64,000 nucleotides of DNA from Symsagittifera roscoffensis (GCF_963678635.1 NC_087068.1:12837872-12901871); one strand, 5' to 3'; counted from the first letter of the stretch, positions 8,797-18,787 are shown. Made by a program: numbers and translations. Notes: generated from the letters alone by a model not told the origin.

Positions 8797-8935
8797 TTGA
8801 TAAAAAATCACTTTAAGAAAAAAGTTATTTTTGAGCGCCTGAAACTTATTAACCATTCTTAAATGCTCTGAAAATAACTGGCGTTTTCTAAGAAGTACGA
8901 TTGTTTCAAAAAGTTTAATAGAAGAAATGATACTT

Positions 8936-9008
8936 CGCCCCACAAGGGACTCGAACCCTTGACCGTTGGATTAAAAGTCCAACGCTATACCGACTGAGCT
9001 AGCAGGGC
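8936..9008 (-). tRNA. tRNA-Lys(TTT), KA
   Basis: KA with one D-stem change (gctata), as at 4449. Confidence 0.85.
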
Positions 9009-9149
9009 TCGAATGTTTTGCTAGTCTTACAGAACGATTTTGTCAAAATCAAGAATTGAAATGGATAATTTAGTGCTCCTATTTTGAAATTGATAATTTA
9101 GTGCTCTTATCTTTTGCAGAAAAGTCTGATTCTGTGGTTCTGCTGTTCT

Positions 9150-9223
9150 CGCTCCTGGGTGGGCTTAATTCACCAACCTTTGGGTTGACAGCCGAACGCG
9201 CTAGCCGATTGCGCCCTAAGAGC
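9150..9223 (-). tRNA. Asn-derived NB, GTC, A-type flank
   Basis: Chimera with terminator. Confidence 0.5.
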
Positions 9224-9396
9224 TCTATACATAAGTGTCGGTTGATTTTTTTAGTCATCATTCAAGCTTTTTCCATGGGTAAAATTTATTTTTGAGAGTC
9301 TGACACTTATTAAGCATCCTTAAAAACTCTGAAAATAACTGGCGTTTTCAATGAAGTACGATTGTTTCAAAAATTTTAACAGAAGAAATGATACTT

Positions 9397-9469
9397 CGCC
9401 CCACAAGGGACTCGAACCCTTGACCGTTGGATTAAAAGTCCAACGCTCTACCGACTGAGCTAGCAGGGC
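9397..9469 (-). tRNA. tRNA-Lys(TTT), KA
   Basis: Intact KA copy. Confidence 0.9.
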
Positions 9470-9610
9470 TCGAATATTTTGCTAGTCTTACAGAACGATT
9501 TTGTCAAAATCAAGAATTGAAATTGATAATTTAGTTCTCCTATTTTGAAATTGATAATTTAGTGCTCTTATCTTTTGCAGAAAAGTCTGATTCTGTGGTT
9601 CTACTGTTCT

Positions 9611-9639
9611 CGCTCCTGGGTGGGCTTGAACCACCAACT

Positions 9640-9678
<39 letters not shown>

Positions 9679-9684
9679 AAGAGC
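9611..9684 (-). tRNA. tRNA-Asn(GTT), NA
   Basis: Intact apart from one variable-region base. Confidence 0.9.
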
Positions 9685-9823
9685 TTGATAAAAAATCACT
9701 TTAAGAAAAAAATTATTTTTGAGCGCCCGAAACTTATTAACCATTCTTAAATGCTCTGAAAATAACTGGCGTTTTCTAAGAAGTACGATTGTTTCAAAAA
9801 CTTTAATAGAAGTGATGATACTT

Positions 9824-9896
9824 CGCCCCACAAGGGACTCGAACCCTTGACCGTTGGATTAAAAGTCCAACGCTCTACCGCCTGAGCTAGCAGGGC
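9824..9896 (-). tRNA. tRNA-Lys(TTT), KA
   Basis: KA with one D-loop change (cgcctgag). Confidence 0.85.
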
Positions 9897-10037
9897 GCGA
9901 ATGTTTTGCTAGTCTTACAGAACGATTTTGTCAAAATCAAGAATTGAAATTGATAATTTAGTTCTCCTATTTTGAAATTGATAATTTAGTGCTCTTATCT
10001 TTTGCACAAAAGTCTGATTCTGTGGTTCTGCTGTTCT

Positions 10038-10111
10038 CGCTCCTGGGTGGGCTTAATTCACCAACCTTTGGGTTGACAGCCGAACGCGCTAGCCGATTGC
10101 GCCCCAAGAGC
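10038..10111 (-). tRNA. Asn-derived NB, GTC, A-type flank
   Basis: Chimera; its 3' flank reads cacaaaag. Confidence 0.5.
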
Positions 10112-10284
10112 TCTATACATAAAGGTCGGTTGATTTTTTTAGTCATCAATCAAGCTTTTTCCATGGGTAAATTTTATTTTTGAGAGTCTGACACTTATTA
10201 AGCATCCTTAAAAACTCTGAAAATAACTGGCGTTTTCAATGAAGTACGATTGTTTCAAAAAAATTAATAGAAGAAATGATACTG

Positions 10285-10357
10285 CTCCCGACAAGGGAAC
10301 CGAACCCTTGACCGTTGGATTTAAATTCCAACGCTCTACCGACTGAGCTAGCAGTGC
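10285..10357 (-). tRNA. Lys-derived KB, anticodon TTA (reads UAA)
   Basis: Loop ATTTAAA (A32). The acceptor is badly mismatched (gctcccga with gcagtgc), so probably a pseudogene. Confidence 0.5.
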
Positions 10358-10498
10358 TCGAACGTTTTGCTAGTCTTACGGACCTATCTTGTCAAATTCA
10401 AGAATTGAAATTGATAATTTAGTGCTCCTATTTTGAAATTGATAATTTACTGCTCTTATCTTCTGCAGAAAAGTCTGATTCTGTGTTTCTGCTGTTCT

Positions 10499-10508
10499 CG
10501 CTCCTGGA

Positions 10509-10552
<44 letters not shown>

Positions 10553-10572
10553 GCCGATTGCGCCCCAAGAGC
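10499..10572 (-). tRNA. Asn-derived NA/NB chimera, GTT
   Basis: NA anticodon and T loop joined to the NB 5' end (G8). One T-stem mismatch. Confidence 0.65.
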
Positions 10573-10745
10573 TCTATACATAAAGGTCGGTTGATTTTTT
10601 TAGTCATCAATCAAGCTTTTTCCATGGGTAAATTTTATTTTTGAGAGTCTGACACTTATTAAGCATCCTTAAAAACTCTGAAAATAACTGGCGTTTTCAA
10701 TGAAGTACGATTGTTTCAAAAATTTTAATAGAAGAAATGATACTT

Positions 10746-10818
10746 CGCCGCACAAGGGACTCGAATTCTTGACCGTTGGATTAAAAGTCCAACGCTGTAC
10801 CGACTGAGCTAGCAGGGC
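10746..10818 (-). tRNA. Lys-derived KA, degenerate, TTT
   Basis: Acceptor C-C mismatch and altered T stem (gaattc). Confidence 0.55.
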
Positions 10819-10958
10819 TGGAATGTTTTGCTAGTCTTACAGACCTATTTTGTCAAATTCAAAATTGAAATTGATAATTTAGTGCTCCTATTTTGAAATT
10901 GATAATTTACTGCTCTTATCTTCTGCAGAAAAGTCTGATTCTGTGTTTCTGCTGTTCT

Positions 10959-10968
10959 CGCTCCTGGA

Positions 10969-11012
<44 letters not shown>

Positions 11013-11032
11013 GCCGATTGCGCCCCAAGAGC
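10959..11032 (-). tRNA. Asn-derived NA/NB chimera, GTT
   Basis: Same as 10499-10572; local 460-bp duplicate. Confidence 0.65.
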
Positions 11033-11205
11033 TCTATACATAAAGGTCGGTTGATTTTTTTAGTCATCAATCAAGCTTTTTCCATGGGTAAATTTTATTT
11101 TTGAGAGTCTGACACTTATTAAGCATCCTTAAAAACTCTGAAAATAACTGGCGTTTTCAATGAAGTACGATTGTTTCAAAAACTTTAATAGAAGTGATGA
11201 TACTT

Positions 11206-11278
11206 CGCCCCACAAGGGACTCGAACCCTTGACCGTTGGATTAAAAGTCCAACGCTCTACCGCCTGAGCTAGCAGGGC
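11206..11278 (-). tRNA. tRNA-Lys(TTT), KA
   Basis: Same D-loop variant as 9824. Confidence 0.85.
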
Positions 11279-11419
11279 GCGAATGTTTTGCTAGTCTTAC
11301 AGAACGATTTTGTCAAAATCAAGAATTGAAATTGATAATTTAGTTCTCCTATTTTGAAATTGATAATTTAGTGCTCTTATCTTTTGCACAAAAGTCTGAT
11401 TCTGTGGTTCTGCTGTTCT

Positions 11420-11493
11420 CGCTCCTGGGTGGGCTTAATTCACCAACCTTTGGGTTGACAGCCGAACGCGCTAGCCGATTGCGCCCCAAGAGC
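11420..11493 (-). tRNA. Asn-derived NB, GTC, A-type flank
   Basis: Duplicate of 10038-10111. Confidence 0.5.
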
Positions 11494-11666
11494 TCTATAC
11501 ATAAAGGTCGGTTGATTTTTTTAGTCATCAATCAAGCTTTTTCCATGGGTAAATTTTATTTTTGAGAGTCTGACACTTATTAAGCATCCTTAAAAACTCT
11601 GAAAATAACTGGCGTTTTCAATGAAGTACGATTGTTTCAAAAAAATTAATAGAAGAAATGATACTG

Positions 11667-11739
11667 CGCCCGACAAGGGAACCGAACCCTTGACCGTTGG
11701 ATTTAAATTCCAACGCTCTACCGACTGAGCTAGCAGTGC
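11667..11739 (-). tRNA. Lys-derived KB, anticodon TTA (reads UAA)
   Basis: Duplicate of 10285-10357 with a less damaged acceptor (cgcccgac). Loop ATTTAAA. Confidence 0.5.
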
Positions 11740-11880
11740 TCGAACGTTTTGCTAGTCTTACGGACCTATCTTGTCAAATTCAAGAATTGAAATTGATAAT
11801 TTAGTGCTCCTATTTTGAAATTGATAATTTACTGCTCTTATCTTCTGCAGAAAAGTCTGATTCTGTGTTTCTGCTGTTCT

Positions 11881-11890
11881 CGCTCCTGGA

Positions 11891-11934
<44 letters not shown>

Positions 11935-11954
11935 GCCGATTGCGCCCCAAGAGC
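11881..11954 (-). tRNA. Asn-derived NA/NB chimera, GTT
   Basis: Same as 10499-10572. Confidence 0.65.
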
Positions 11955-12127
11955 TCTATACATAAAGGTCGGTTGATTTTTTTAGTCATCAATCAAGCTT
12001 TTTCCATGGGTAAATTTTATTTTTGAGAGTCTGACACTTATTAAGCATCCTTAAAAACTCTGAAAATAACTGGCGTTTTCAATGAAGTACGATTGTTTCA
12101 AAAATTTTAATAGAAGAAATGATACTT

Positions 12128-12200
12128 CGCCGCACAAGGGACTCGAATTCTTGACCGTTGGATTAAAAGTCCAACGCTGTACCGACTGAGCTAGCAGGGC
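12128..12200 (-). tRNA. Lys-derived KA, degenerate, TTT
   Basis: Duplicate of 10746-10818. Confidence 0.55.
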
Positions 12201-12313
12201 TGGAATGTTTTGCTAGTCTTACAGACCTATTTTGTCAAATTCAAGAATTGAAATTGATAATTTAGTGCTCTTATCTTTTGCAGAAAATTCTGATTCTGTG
12301 GTTCTGCTGTTCT

Positions 12314-12387
12314 CGCTCCTGGGTGGGCTTGAACTGCCGCCATTTTGATTAACAGCCGAACGCGCTAGCCGATTGCGCCACAAGAGC
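12314..12387 (-). tRNA. Asn-derived NA, degenerate, GTT
   Basis: T-arm and anticodon-stem mismatches (ctgccgccattttgatt region); probable pseudogene. Confidence 0.5.
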
Positions 12388-12526
12388 TCGATAAAAAATT
12401 ATTTTATGAAAAGAATTATTTTTGAGCGCCTGAAACTTATTAACCATTCTTAAAAACTCTGAAAATAACTGGCGTTTTCTAAGAAGTTAGAATGTTTCAA
12501 AAAAATTAATAGAAGAAATGGTACTG

Positions 12527-12599
12527 CGCCCGACAAGGGAACCGAACCCTTGATTGTCGGATTACAAGTCCAACGCTCTACCGACTGAGCTAGCAGGGC
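12527..12599 (-). tRNA. Lys-derived KB, anticodon TGT (Thr)
   Basis: KB, 73 nt, loop CTTGTAA. Confidence 0.55.
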
Positions 12600-12712
12600 T
12601 TAAAGATTACGCTAGTCTTTCAAATACAAGAATTCGAAGCTTTGGATCCTAAAACCAATGACTAAGTGCTCATTTTTTTTTGCATAATTCTCTCATTCTG
12701 AGGTTCTGTTCT

Positions 12713-12786
12713 CGCTCCTGGGTGGGCTTAATTCACCAACCTTTGGGTTGACAGCCGAACGCGCTAGCCGATTGCGCTCCAAGAGC
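12713..12786 (-). tRNA. Asn-derived NB, anticodon GTC
   Basis: NB copy, type-B flank. Confidence 0.45.
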
Positions 12787-12959
12787 TCTATACATAAGTG
12801 TCGGTTGATTTTTTTAGTCATCATTCAAGCTTTTTCCATGGGTAAAATTTATTTTTGAGAGTCTGACACTTATTAAGCATCCTTAAAAACTCTGAAAATA
12901 ACTGGCGTTTTCAATGAAGTACGATTGTTTCAAAAATTTTAACAGAAGAAATGATACTT

Positions 12960-13032
12960 CGCCCCACAAGGGACTCGAACCCTTGACCGTTTGAATAAAA
13001 GTCCAACGCTCTTCCGACTGAGCTAGCAGGGC
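12960..13032 (-). tRNA. Lys-derived KA, degenerate, TTT
   Basis: Anticodon stem weakened (TTGGA/TCAAA) and T at position 38. Confidence 0.55.
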
Positions 13033-13173
13033 TCGAATGTTTTGCTAGTCTTTCAGAACGATTTTGTCAAAATCAAGAATTGAAATTGATAATTTAGTGC
13101 TCCTATTTTGAAATTGATAATTTAGTGCTCTTATCTTTTGCAGAAAAGTCTGATTCTATGGTTCTGCTGTCCT

Positions 13174-13247
13174 CGCTCCTGGGTGTGCTTGAACCACCAA
13201 CCTTTTGGTTAACAGCCGACCGCGCTAGCCGATTGCGCCACAAGAGC
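13174..13247 (-). tRNA. Asn-derived NA, GTT, weakened stems
   Basis: Anticodon stem has mismatches and the T stem has a change (gtgtgc). Confidence 0.6.
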
Positions 13248-13386
13248 TCGATAAAAAAACATTTTAAGAAAAAAGTTATTTTTGAGCGCCTGAAACTTAT
13301 TAACCATTCTTAAATACTCTGAAAATAACTGGCGTTTTCTAAGAAGTACGATTGTTTCAAAAACTTTAATAGAAGAAATGATACTT

Positions 13387-13459
13387 CGCCCCACAAGGGA
13401 CTCGAACCCTTGACCGTTGGATTTGAAGTCCACCGCTCTACCGACTGAGCTAGCAGGTC
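13387..13459 (-). tRNA. Lys-derived KA, anticodon TCA (reads UGA)
   Basis: Loop CTTCAAA. Two anticodon changes relative to KA, a G-A mismatch at the base of the anticodon stem, and an acceptor mismatch at position 2 (gcaggtc). UCA pairs with UGA. The Lys-type 73-nt body rules out tRNA-Sec. Possible opal suppressor or decaying copy. Confidence 0.65.
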
Positions 13460-13600
13460 TCGAATATTGTGCTAGTCTTACAGAACGATTTTGTCAAAAT
13501 CAAGAATTGAAATTGATAATTTAGTGCTCCTATTTTGAAATTGATAATTTAGTGCTCTTATCTTTTGCAGAAAAGTCTGATTCTGTGGTTCTGCTGTTCT

Positions 13601-13674
13601 CGCTCCTGGGTGGGCTTAATTCACCAACCTTTGGGTTGACAGCCGAACGCGCTAGCCGATTGCGCCCCAAGAGC
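13601..13674 (-). tRNA. Asn-derived NB, GTC, A-type flank
   Basis: Chimera with terminator. Confidence 0.5.
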
Positions 13675-13847
13675 TCTATACATAAGTGTCGGTTGATTTT
13701 TTTAGTCATCATTCAAGCTTTTTCCATGGGTAAAATTTATTTTTGAGAGTCTGACACTTATTAAGCATCCTTAAAAACTCTGAAAATATTTGGCGTTTTC
13801 ATTGAAGTACGATTGTTTCAAAAATTTTAACAGAAGAAATGATACTT

Positions 13848-13920
13848 CGCCCCACAAGGGACTCGAACCCTTGACCGTTGGATTAAAAGTCCAACGCTCT
13901 ACCGACTGAGCTAGCAGGGG
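13848..13920 (-). tRNA. tRNA-Lys(TTT), KA variant
   Basis: First base is C, giving a C-C at pair 1-72; otherwise KA. Confidence 0.75.
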
Positions 13921-14061
13921 TCGAATGTTTGGCTAATCTTACAGACCTATTTTGTCAAATTCAAGAATTGAAATTGATAATTTAGTGCTCCTATTTTCAA
14001 ATTGATAATATAGTATTCTAATCTTTTGCAGAAAAGTCTGATTCTGTGGTTCTGCTGTTCT

Positions 14062-14068
14062 CGCTCCT

Positions 14069-14115
<47 letters not shown>

Positions 14116-14135
14116 GCCGATTGCGCCACAAGAGC
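14062..14135 (-). tRNA. tRNA-Asn(GTT), NA
   Basis: Intact NA copy. Confidence 0.92.
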
Positions 14136-14278
14136 TCGATAACAAGTCATTTTATTTAAAAAAATTTGTTTTTGAGCGCCTGAAACTTATTAACCATTCT
14201 TAAAAACTCTGAAAATAACTGGCATTTTTAATTAAGTACGATTGTGTTTCAAAAATTTTAATAGAAGAAATGATACTT

Positions 14279-14351
14279 CGCCGCACAAGTGACTCGAACC
14301 CTTGACCGTTGGATTAAAAGGCCAACGCTCTACCGACTGAGCTAGCAGGGC
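14279..14351 (-). tRNA. Lys-derived KA, TTT, stem mismatches
   Basis: Acceptor C-C mismatch and a mismatch closing the anticodon loop (TTGGC/TCCAA). Confidence 0.6.
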
Positions 14352-14464
14352 TCGAATGTTTTGCTAGTCTTACAGACCTATTTTGTCAAATTCAAGAATT
14401 GAAGTTGATAATTTAGTGCTCTTATCTTTTGCAGAAAAGTCTGATTCTGTGGTTCTGCTGTTCT

Positions 14465-14478
14465 CGCTCCTGGGTGGA

Positions 14479-14511
<33 letters not shown>

Positions 14512-14538
14512 TGCGCTAGCCGATTGCGCCACAAGAGC
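14465..14538 (-). tRNA. tRNA-Asn(GTT), NA
   Basis: NA with small T-stem and D-stem changes. Confidence 0.8.
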
Positions 14539-14678
14539 TCGATATAAAATCATTTTATGAAAAGAATTATTTTTGAGCGCCTGAAACTTATTAACCATTC
14601 TTAAAAACTCTGAAAATAACTGGCGTTTTCTAAGAAGTTAGAGTGTTTCAAAAAAAATTAATAGAAGAAATGATACTG

Positions 14679-14751
14679 CACCCGACAAGGGAACCGAAAC
14701 CTTGAACGTCGGATTACAAGACCAACGCTCTACTGACTGAGCTAGCAGGGC
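14679..14751 (-). tRNA. Lys-derived KB, anticodon TGT (Thr)
   Basis: Loop-closing T-T mismatch and a D-loop G18/G19 change. Confidence 0.45.
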
Positions 14752-14861
14752 TTAAAGATTACGCTAGTCTTTCAAATACAAGAACTCGAAGCTTTGGATC
14801 CTAAAACCAATCACTAAGTGCTCATTTTTTGCAGAATTCTCTCATTCTGAGGTTCTGTTCT

Positions 14862-14935
14862 CGCTCCTGGGTGGGCTTAATTCACCAACCCTTTGGTTAA
14901 CAGCCGACCGCGCTAGCCGATTGCGCCACAAGAGC
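14862..14935 (-). tRNA. Asn-derived NB/NA chimera, GTT
   Basis: NB T arm joined to an NA-like anticodon arm and 5' end; anticodon stem has mismatches. Confidence 0.5.
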
Positions 14936-15074
14936 TCGATAAAAAAACATTTTAAGAAAAAAGTTATTTTTGAGCGCCTGAAACTTATTAACCATTCTTA
15001 AATACTCTGAAAATAACTGGCGTTTTCTAAGAAGTACGATTGTTTCAAAAACTTTAATAGAAGAAATGATACTT

Positions 15075-15147
15075 CGCCCCACAAGGGACTCGAACCCTTG
15101 ACCGTTGGATTTGAAGTCCACCGCTCTACCGACTGAGCTGGCAGGGC
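15075..15147 (-). tRNA. Lys-derived KA, anticodon TCA (reads UGA)
   Basis: Duplicate of 13387-13459. The acceptor is intact here (gcagggc) but position 8 is C and the G-A stem mismatch remains. Confidence 0.68.
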
Positions 15148-15273
15148 TCGAATATTGTGCTAGTCTTACAGAACGATTTTGATAATTGATAATTTAGTGC
15201 TCCTATTTTGAAATTGATAATTTAGTGCTCTTATCTTTTGCAGAAAAGTCTGATTCTGTGGTTCTGCTGTTCT

Positions 15274-15347
15274 CGCTCCTGGGTGGGCTTAATTCACCAA
15301 CCTTTGGGTTGACAGCCGAACGCGCTAGCCGATTGCGCCCCAAGAGC
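15274..15347 (-). tRNA. Asn-derived NB, GTC, A-type flank
   Basis: Duplicate of 13601-13674. Confidence 0.5.
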
Positions 15348-15520
15348 TCTATACATAAGTGTCGGTTGATTTTTTTAGTCATCATTCAAGCTTTTTCCAT
15401 GGGTAAAATTTATTTTTGAGAGTCTGACACTTATTAAGCATCCTTAAAAACTCTGAAAATATTTGGCGTTTTCATTGAAGTACGATTGTTTCAAAAATTT
15501 TAACAGAAGAAATGATACTT

Positions 15521-15593
15521 CGCCCCACAAGGGACTCGAACCCTTGACCGTTGGATTAAAAGTCCAACGCTCTACCGACTGAGCTAGCAGGGG
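15521..15593 (-). tRNA. tRNA-Lys(TTT), KA variant
   Basis: First base C, as at 13848. Confidence 0.75.
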
Positions 15594-15734
15594 TCGAATG
15601 TTTGGCTAATCTTACAGACCTATTTTGTCAAATTCAAGAATTGAAATTGATAATTTAGTGCTCCTATTTTCAAATTGATAATATAGTACTCTAATCTTTT
15701 GCAGAAAAGTCTGATTCTGTGGTTCTGCTGTTCT

Positions 15735-15743
15735 CGCTCCTGA

Positions 15744-15788
<45 letters not shown>

Positions 15789-15808
15789 GCCGATTGCGCC
15801 ACAAGAGC
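15735..15808 (-). tRNA. tRNA-Asn(GTT), NA
   Basis: NA with one T-stem/acceptor junction change (ctgagt). Confidence 0.85.
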
Positions 15809-15950
15809 TCGATAACAAGTCATTTTATTAAAAAAATTTGTTTTTGAGCGCCTGAAACTTATTAACCATTCTTAAAAACTCTGAAAATAACTGGCGTTTT
15901 TAATTAAGTACGATTGTGTTTCAAAAATTTTAATAGAAGAAATGATACTT

Positions 15951-16023
15951 CGCCGCACAAGTGACTCGAACCCTTGACCGTTGGATTAAAAGACCAACGC
16001 TCTACCGACTGAGCTAGCAGGGC
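15951..16023 (-). tRNA. Lys-derived KA, TTT, stem mismatches
   Basis: Like 14279 but with T at the loop-closing position. Confidence 0.6.
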
Positions 16024-16136
16024 TCGAATGTTTTGCTAGTCTTACAGACCTATTTTGTCAAATTCAAGAATTGAAGTTGATAATTTAGTGCTCTTATCTT
16101 TTGCAGAAAAGTCTGATTCTGTGGTTCTGCTGTTCT

Positions 16137-16150
16137 CGCTCCTGGGTGGA

Positions 16151-16190
<40 letters not shown>

Positions 16191-16210
16191 GCCGATTGCG
16201 CCACAAGAGC
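16137..16210 (-). tRNA. tRNA-Asn(GTT), NA
   Basis: NA with one T-stem change. Confidence 0.85.
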
Positions 16211-16350
16211 TCGAGATAAAATCATTTTATGAAAAGAATTATTTTTGAGCGCCTGAAACTTATTAACCATTCTTAAAAACTCTGAAAATAATTGGCGTTT
16301 TCTAAGAAGTTAGAGTGTTTCAAAAAAAATTAATAGAAGAAATGATACTG

Positions 16351-16423
16351 CACCCGACAAGGGAACCGAACCCTTGAACGTCGGATTACAAGTCCAACGC
16401 TCTACTGACTGAGCTAGCAGGGC
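16351..16423 (-). tRNA. Lys-derived KB, anticodon TGT (Thr)
   Basis: KB with G-T at pair 1-72 and a D-loop change (tactgact). Confidence 0.5.
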
Positions 16424-16534
16424 TTAAAGATTACGCTAGTCTTTCAAATACAAGAACTCGAAGCTTTGGATCCTAAAACCAATGACTAAGTGCTCATTTT
16501 TTTGCAGAATTCTCTCATTCTGAGGTTCTGTTCT

Positions 16535-16608
16535 CGCTCCTGGGTTGGCTTAATTCACCAACCTTTGGGTTGACAGCCGAACGCGCTAGCCGATTGCGCC
16601 CCAAGAGC
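16535..16608 (-). tRNA. Asn-derived NB, anticodon GTC
   Basis: NB with an additional T-stem change (gggttggctt). Confidence 0.45.
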
Positions 16609-16781
16609 TCTATACATAAGTGTCGGTTGATTTTTTTAGTCATCATTCAAGCTTTTTCCATGGGTAAAATTTATTTTTGAGAGTCTGACACTTATTAAGC
16701 ATCCTTAAAAACTCTGAAAATAACTGGCGTTTTCAATGAAGTACGATTGTTTTAAAAATTTTAACAGAAGAAATGATACTT

Positions 16782-16854
16782 CGCCCAACAAGGGACTCGA
16801 ACCCTTGACCGTTGGATTAAAAGTCCAACGCTCTACCGACTGAGCTAGCAGGTC
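16782..16854 (-). tRNA. Lys-derived KA, TTT, acceptor variant
   Basis: cgcccaac at the 3' end and gcaggtc at the 5' end weaken the acceptor. Confidence 0.7.
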
Positions 16855-16995
16855 TCGAATGTTTTGCTAGTCTTACAGAACGATTTTGTCAAAATCAAGA
16901 ATTGAAATTGATAATTTAGTGCTCCTATTTTGAAATTGATAATTTAGTGCTCTTATCTTTTGCAGAAAAGTCTGATTCTGTGGTTCGGCTGTTCT

Positions 16996-17069
16996 CGCTC
17001 CTGGGTGGGCTTAATTCACCAACCTTTGGGTTGACAGCCGAACGCGCTAGCCGATTGCGCCCCAAGAGC
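16996..17069 (-). tRNA. Asn-derived NB, GTC, A-type flanks
   Basis: NB body with A-type sequence on both sides. Confidence 0.5.
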
Positions 17070-17209
17070 TCGATATAAAATCATTTTATGAAAAGAATTA
17101 TTTTTGAGCGCCTGAAACTTATTAACCATTCTTAAAAACTCTGAAAATAACTGGCGTTTTCTAAGAAGTTAGAGTGTTTCAAAAAAAATTAATAGAAGAA
17201 ATGATACTG

Positions 17210-17282
17210 CACCCGACAAGGGAACCGAACCCTTGAACGTCGGATTACAAGTCCAACGCTCTACTGACTGAGCTAGCAGGGC
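17210..17282 (-). tRNA. Lys-derived KB, anticodon TGT (Thr)
   Basis: Same as 16351-16423. Confidence 0.5.
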
Positions 17283-17393
17283 TTAAAGATTACGCTAGTC
17301 TTTCAAATACAAGAACTCGAAGCTTTGGATCCTAAAACCAATGACTAAGTGCTCATTTTTTTGCAGAATTCTCTCATTCTGAGGTTCTGTTCT

Positions 17394-17467
17394 CGCTCCT
17401 GGGTTGGCTTAATTCACCAACCTTTGGGTTGACAGCCGAACGCGCTAGCCGATTGCGCCCCAAGAGC
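17394..17467 (-). tRNA. Asn-derived NB, anticodon GTC
   Basis: Same as 16535-16608. Confidence 0.45.
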
Positions 17468-17640
17468 TCTATACATAAGTGTCGGTTGATTTTTTTAGTC
17501 ATCATTCAAGCTTTTTCCATGGGTAAAGTTTATTTTTGAGAGTCTGACACTTATTAAGCATCCTTAAAAACTCTGAAAATAACTGGCGTTTTCAATGAAG
17601 TACGATTGTTTTAAAAATTTTAACAGAAGAAATGATACTT

Positions 17641-17713
17641 CGCCCCACAAGGGACTCGAACCCTTGACCGTTGGATTAAAAGTCCAACGCTCTACCGACT
17701 GAGCTAGCAGTGC
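17641..17713 (-). tRNA. tRNA-Lys(TTT), KA variant
   Basis: gcagtgc: one acceptor mismatch (position 3). Confidence 0.78.
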
Positions 17714-17854
17714 TCGAGTGTTTGGCTAGTCTTACAGACCTATTTTGTCAAATTCAAGAGTTAAAATTGATAATTTAGTGCTCCTATTTTAAAATTGATA
17801 ATTTAGTGCTCTTATCTTCTGCAGAAAAGTCTGATTCTGTGGTTCTGCTGTTCT

Positions 17855-17928
17855 CGCTCCTGAGTGGGCTTAATCCACCAACCTTTGGGTTGACAGCCGA
17901 ACGCGCTAGCCGATTGCGCCCCAAGAGC
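17855..17928 (-). tRNA. Asn-derived NB, GTC, A-type flank
   Basis: Chimera; flank reads cttctgcag. Confidence 0.5.
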
Positions 17929-18101
17929 TCTATACATAAGTGTCGGTTGATTTTTTTAGTCATCATTCAAGCTTTTTCCATGGGTAAAATTTATTTTTGA
18001 GAGTCTGACACTTATTAAGCATCCTTAAAAACTCTGAAAATAACTGGCGTTTTCAATGAAGTACGATTGTTTTAAAAATTTTAACAGAAGAAATGATACT
18101 T

Positions 18102-18174
18102 CGCCCAACAAGGGACTCGAACCCTTGACCGTTGGATTAAAAGTCCAACGCTCTACCGACTGAGCTAGCAGGTC
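18102..18174 (-). tRNA. Lys-derived KA, TTT, acceptor variant
   Basis: Same as 16782-16854. Confidence 0.7.
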
Positions 18175-18315
18175 TCGAATGTTTTGCTAGTCTTACAGAA
18201 CGATTTTGTCAAAATCAAGAATTGAAATTGATAATTTAGTGCTCCTATTTTGAAATTGATAATTTAGTGCTCTTATCTTTTGCAGAAAAGTCTGATTCTG
18301 TGGTTCGGCTGTTCT

Positions 18316-18389
18316 CGCTCCTGGGTGGGCTTAATTCACCAACCTTTGGGTTGACAGCCGAACGCGCTAGCCGATTGCGCCCCAAGAGC
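18316..18389 (-). tRNA. Asn-derived NB, GTC, A-type flanks
   Basis: Same as 16996-17069. Confidence 0.5.
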
Positions 18390-18529
18390 TCGATATAAAA
18401 TCATTTTATGAAAAGAATTATTTTTGAGCGCCTGAAACTTATTAACCATTCTTAAAAACTCTGAAAATAACTGGCGTTTTCTAAGAAGTTAGAGTGTTTC
18501 AAAAAAAATTAATAGAAGAAATGATACTG

Positions 18530-18602
18530 CACCCGACAAGGGAACCGAACCCTTGAACGTCGGATTACAAGTCCAACGCTCTACTGACTGAGCTAGCAGG
18601 GC
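18530..18602 (-). tRNA. Lys-derived KB, anticodon TGT (Thr)
   Basis: Same as 16351-16423. Confidence 0.5.
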
Positions 18603-18713
18603 TTAAAGATTACGCTAGTCTTTCAAATACAAGAACTCGAAGCTTTGGATCCTAAAACCAATGACTAAGTGCTCATTTTTTTGCAGAATTCTCTCATTCT
18701 GAGGTTCTGTTCT

Positions 18714-18787
18714 CGCTCCTGGGTTGGCTTAATTCACCAACCTTTGGGTTGACAGCCGAACGCGCTAGCCGATTGCGCCCCAAGAGC
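18714..18787 (-). tRNA. Asn-derived NB, anticodon GTC
   Basis: Same as 16535-16608. Confidence 0.45.

Larger units (their letters stand above)
6762..9290 (-). repeat. 2.5-kb segment repeated from 2275-4800
   Basis: Gene order, variants and spacers match 2275-4800 at a constant offset of 4487 bp. In the same way 114-1370 reappears at 4910-6180 (offset about 4797). Together they suggest duplication of a block of about 4.5-4.8 kb, followed by local gain and loss of units. Confidence 0.8.
9824..12230 (-). repeat. 1.38-kb duplication (9824-10850 and 11206-12230)
   Basis: The KA, NB, Lys(TTA), NA-chimera and KA copies at 9824-10818 recur in the same order 1382 bp further on. The stretch between contains a further 460-bp single-pair duplication of the chimeric NA (10499 and 10959). 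Confidence 0.8.
13387..16500 (-). repeat. 1.68-kb duplication (13387-14850 and 15075-16500)
   Basis: Four tRNA pairs recur at offsets of 1672-1688 bp, including the TCA-anticodon Lys copy and the KA copies whose first base is C instead of G. Confidence 0.8.

Noticed and set aside
13387-15147. Selenocysteine tRNA (UCA anticodon)
   Set aside because: tRNA-Sec has a long variable arm and an extended acceptor/T domain of about 90 nt. These copies are 73-nt Lys bodies with a five-base variable loop.
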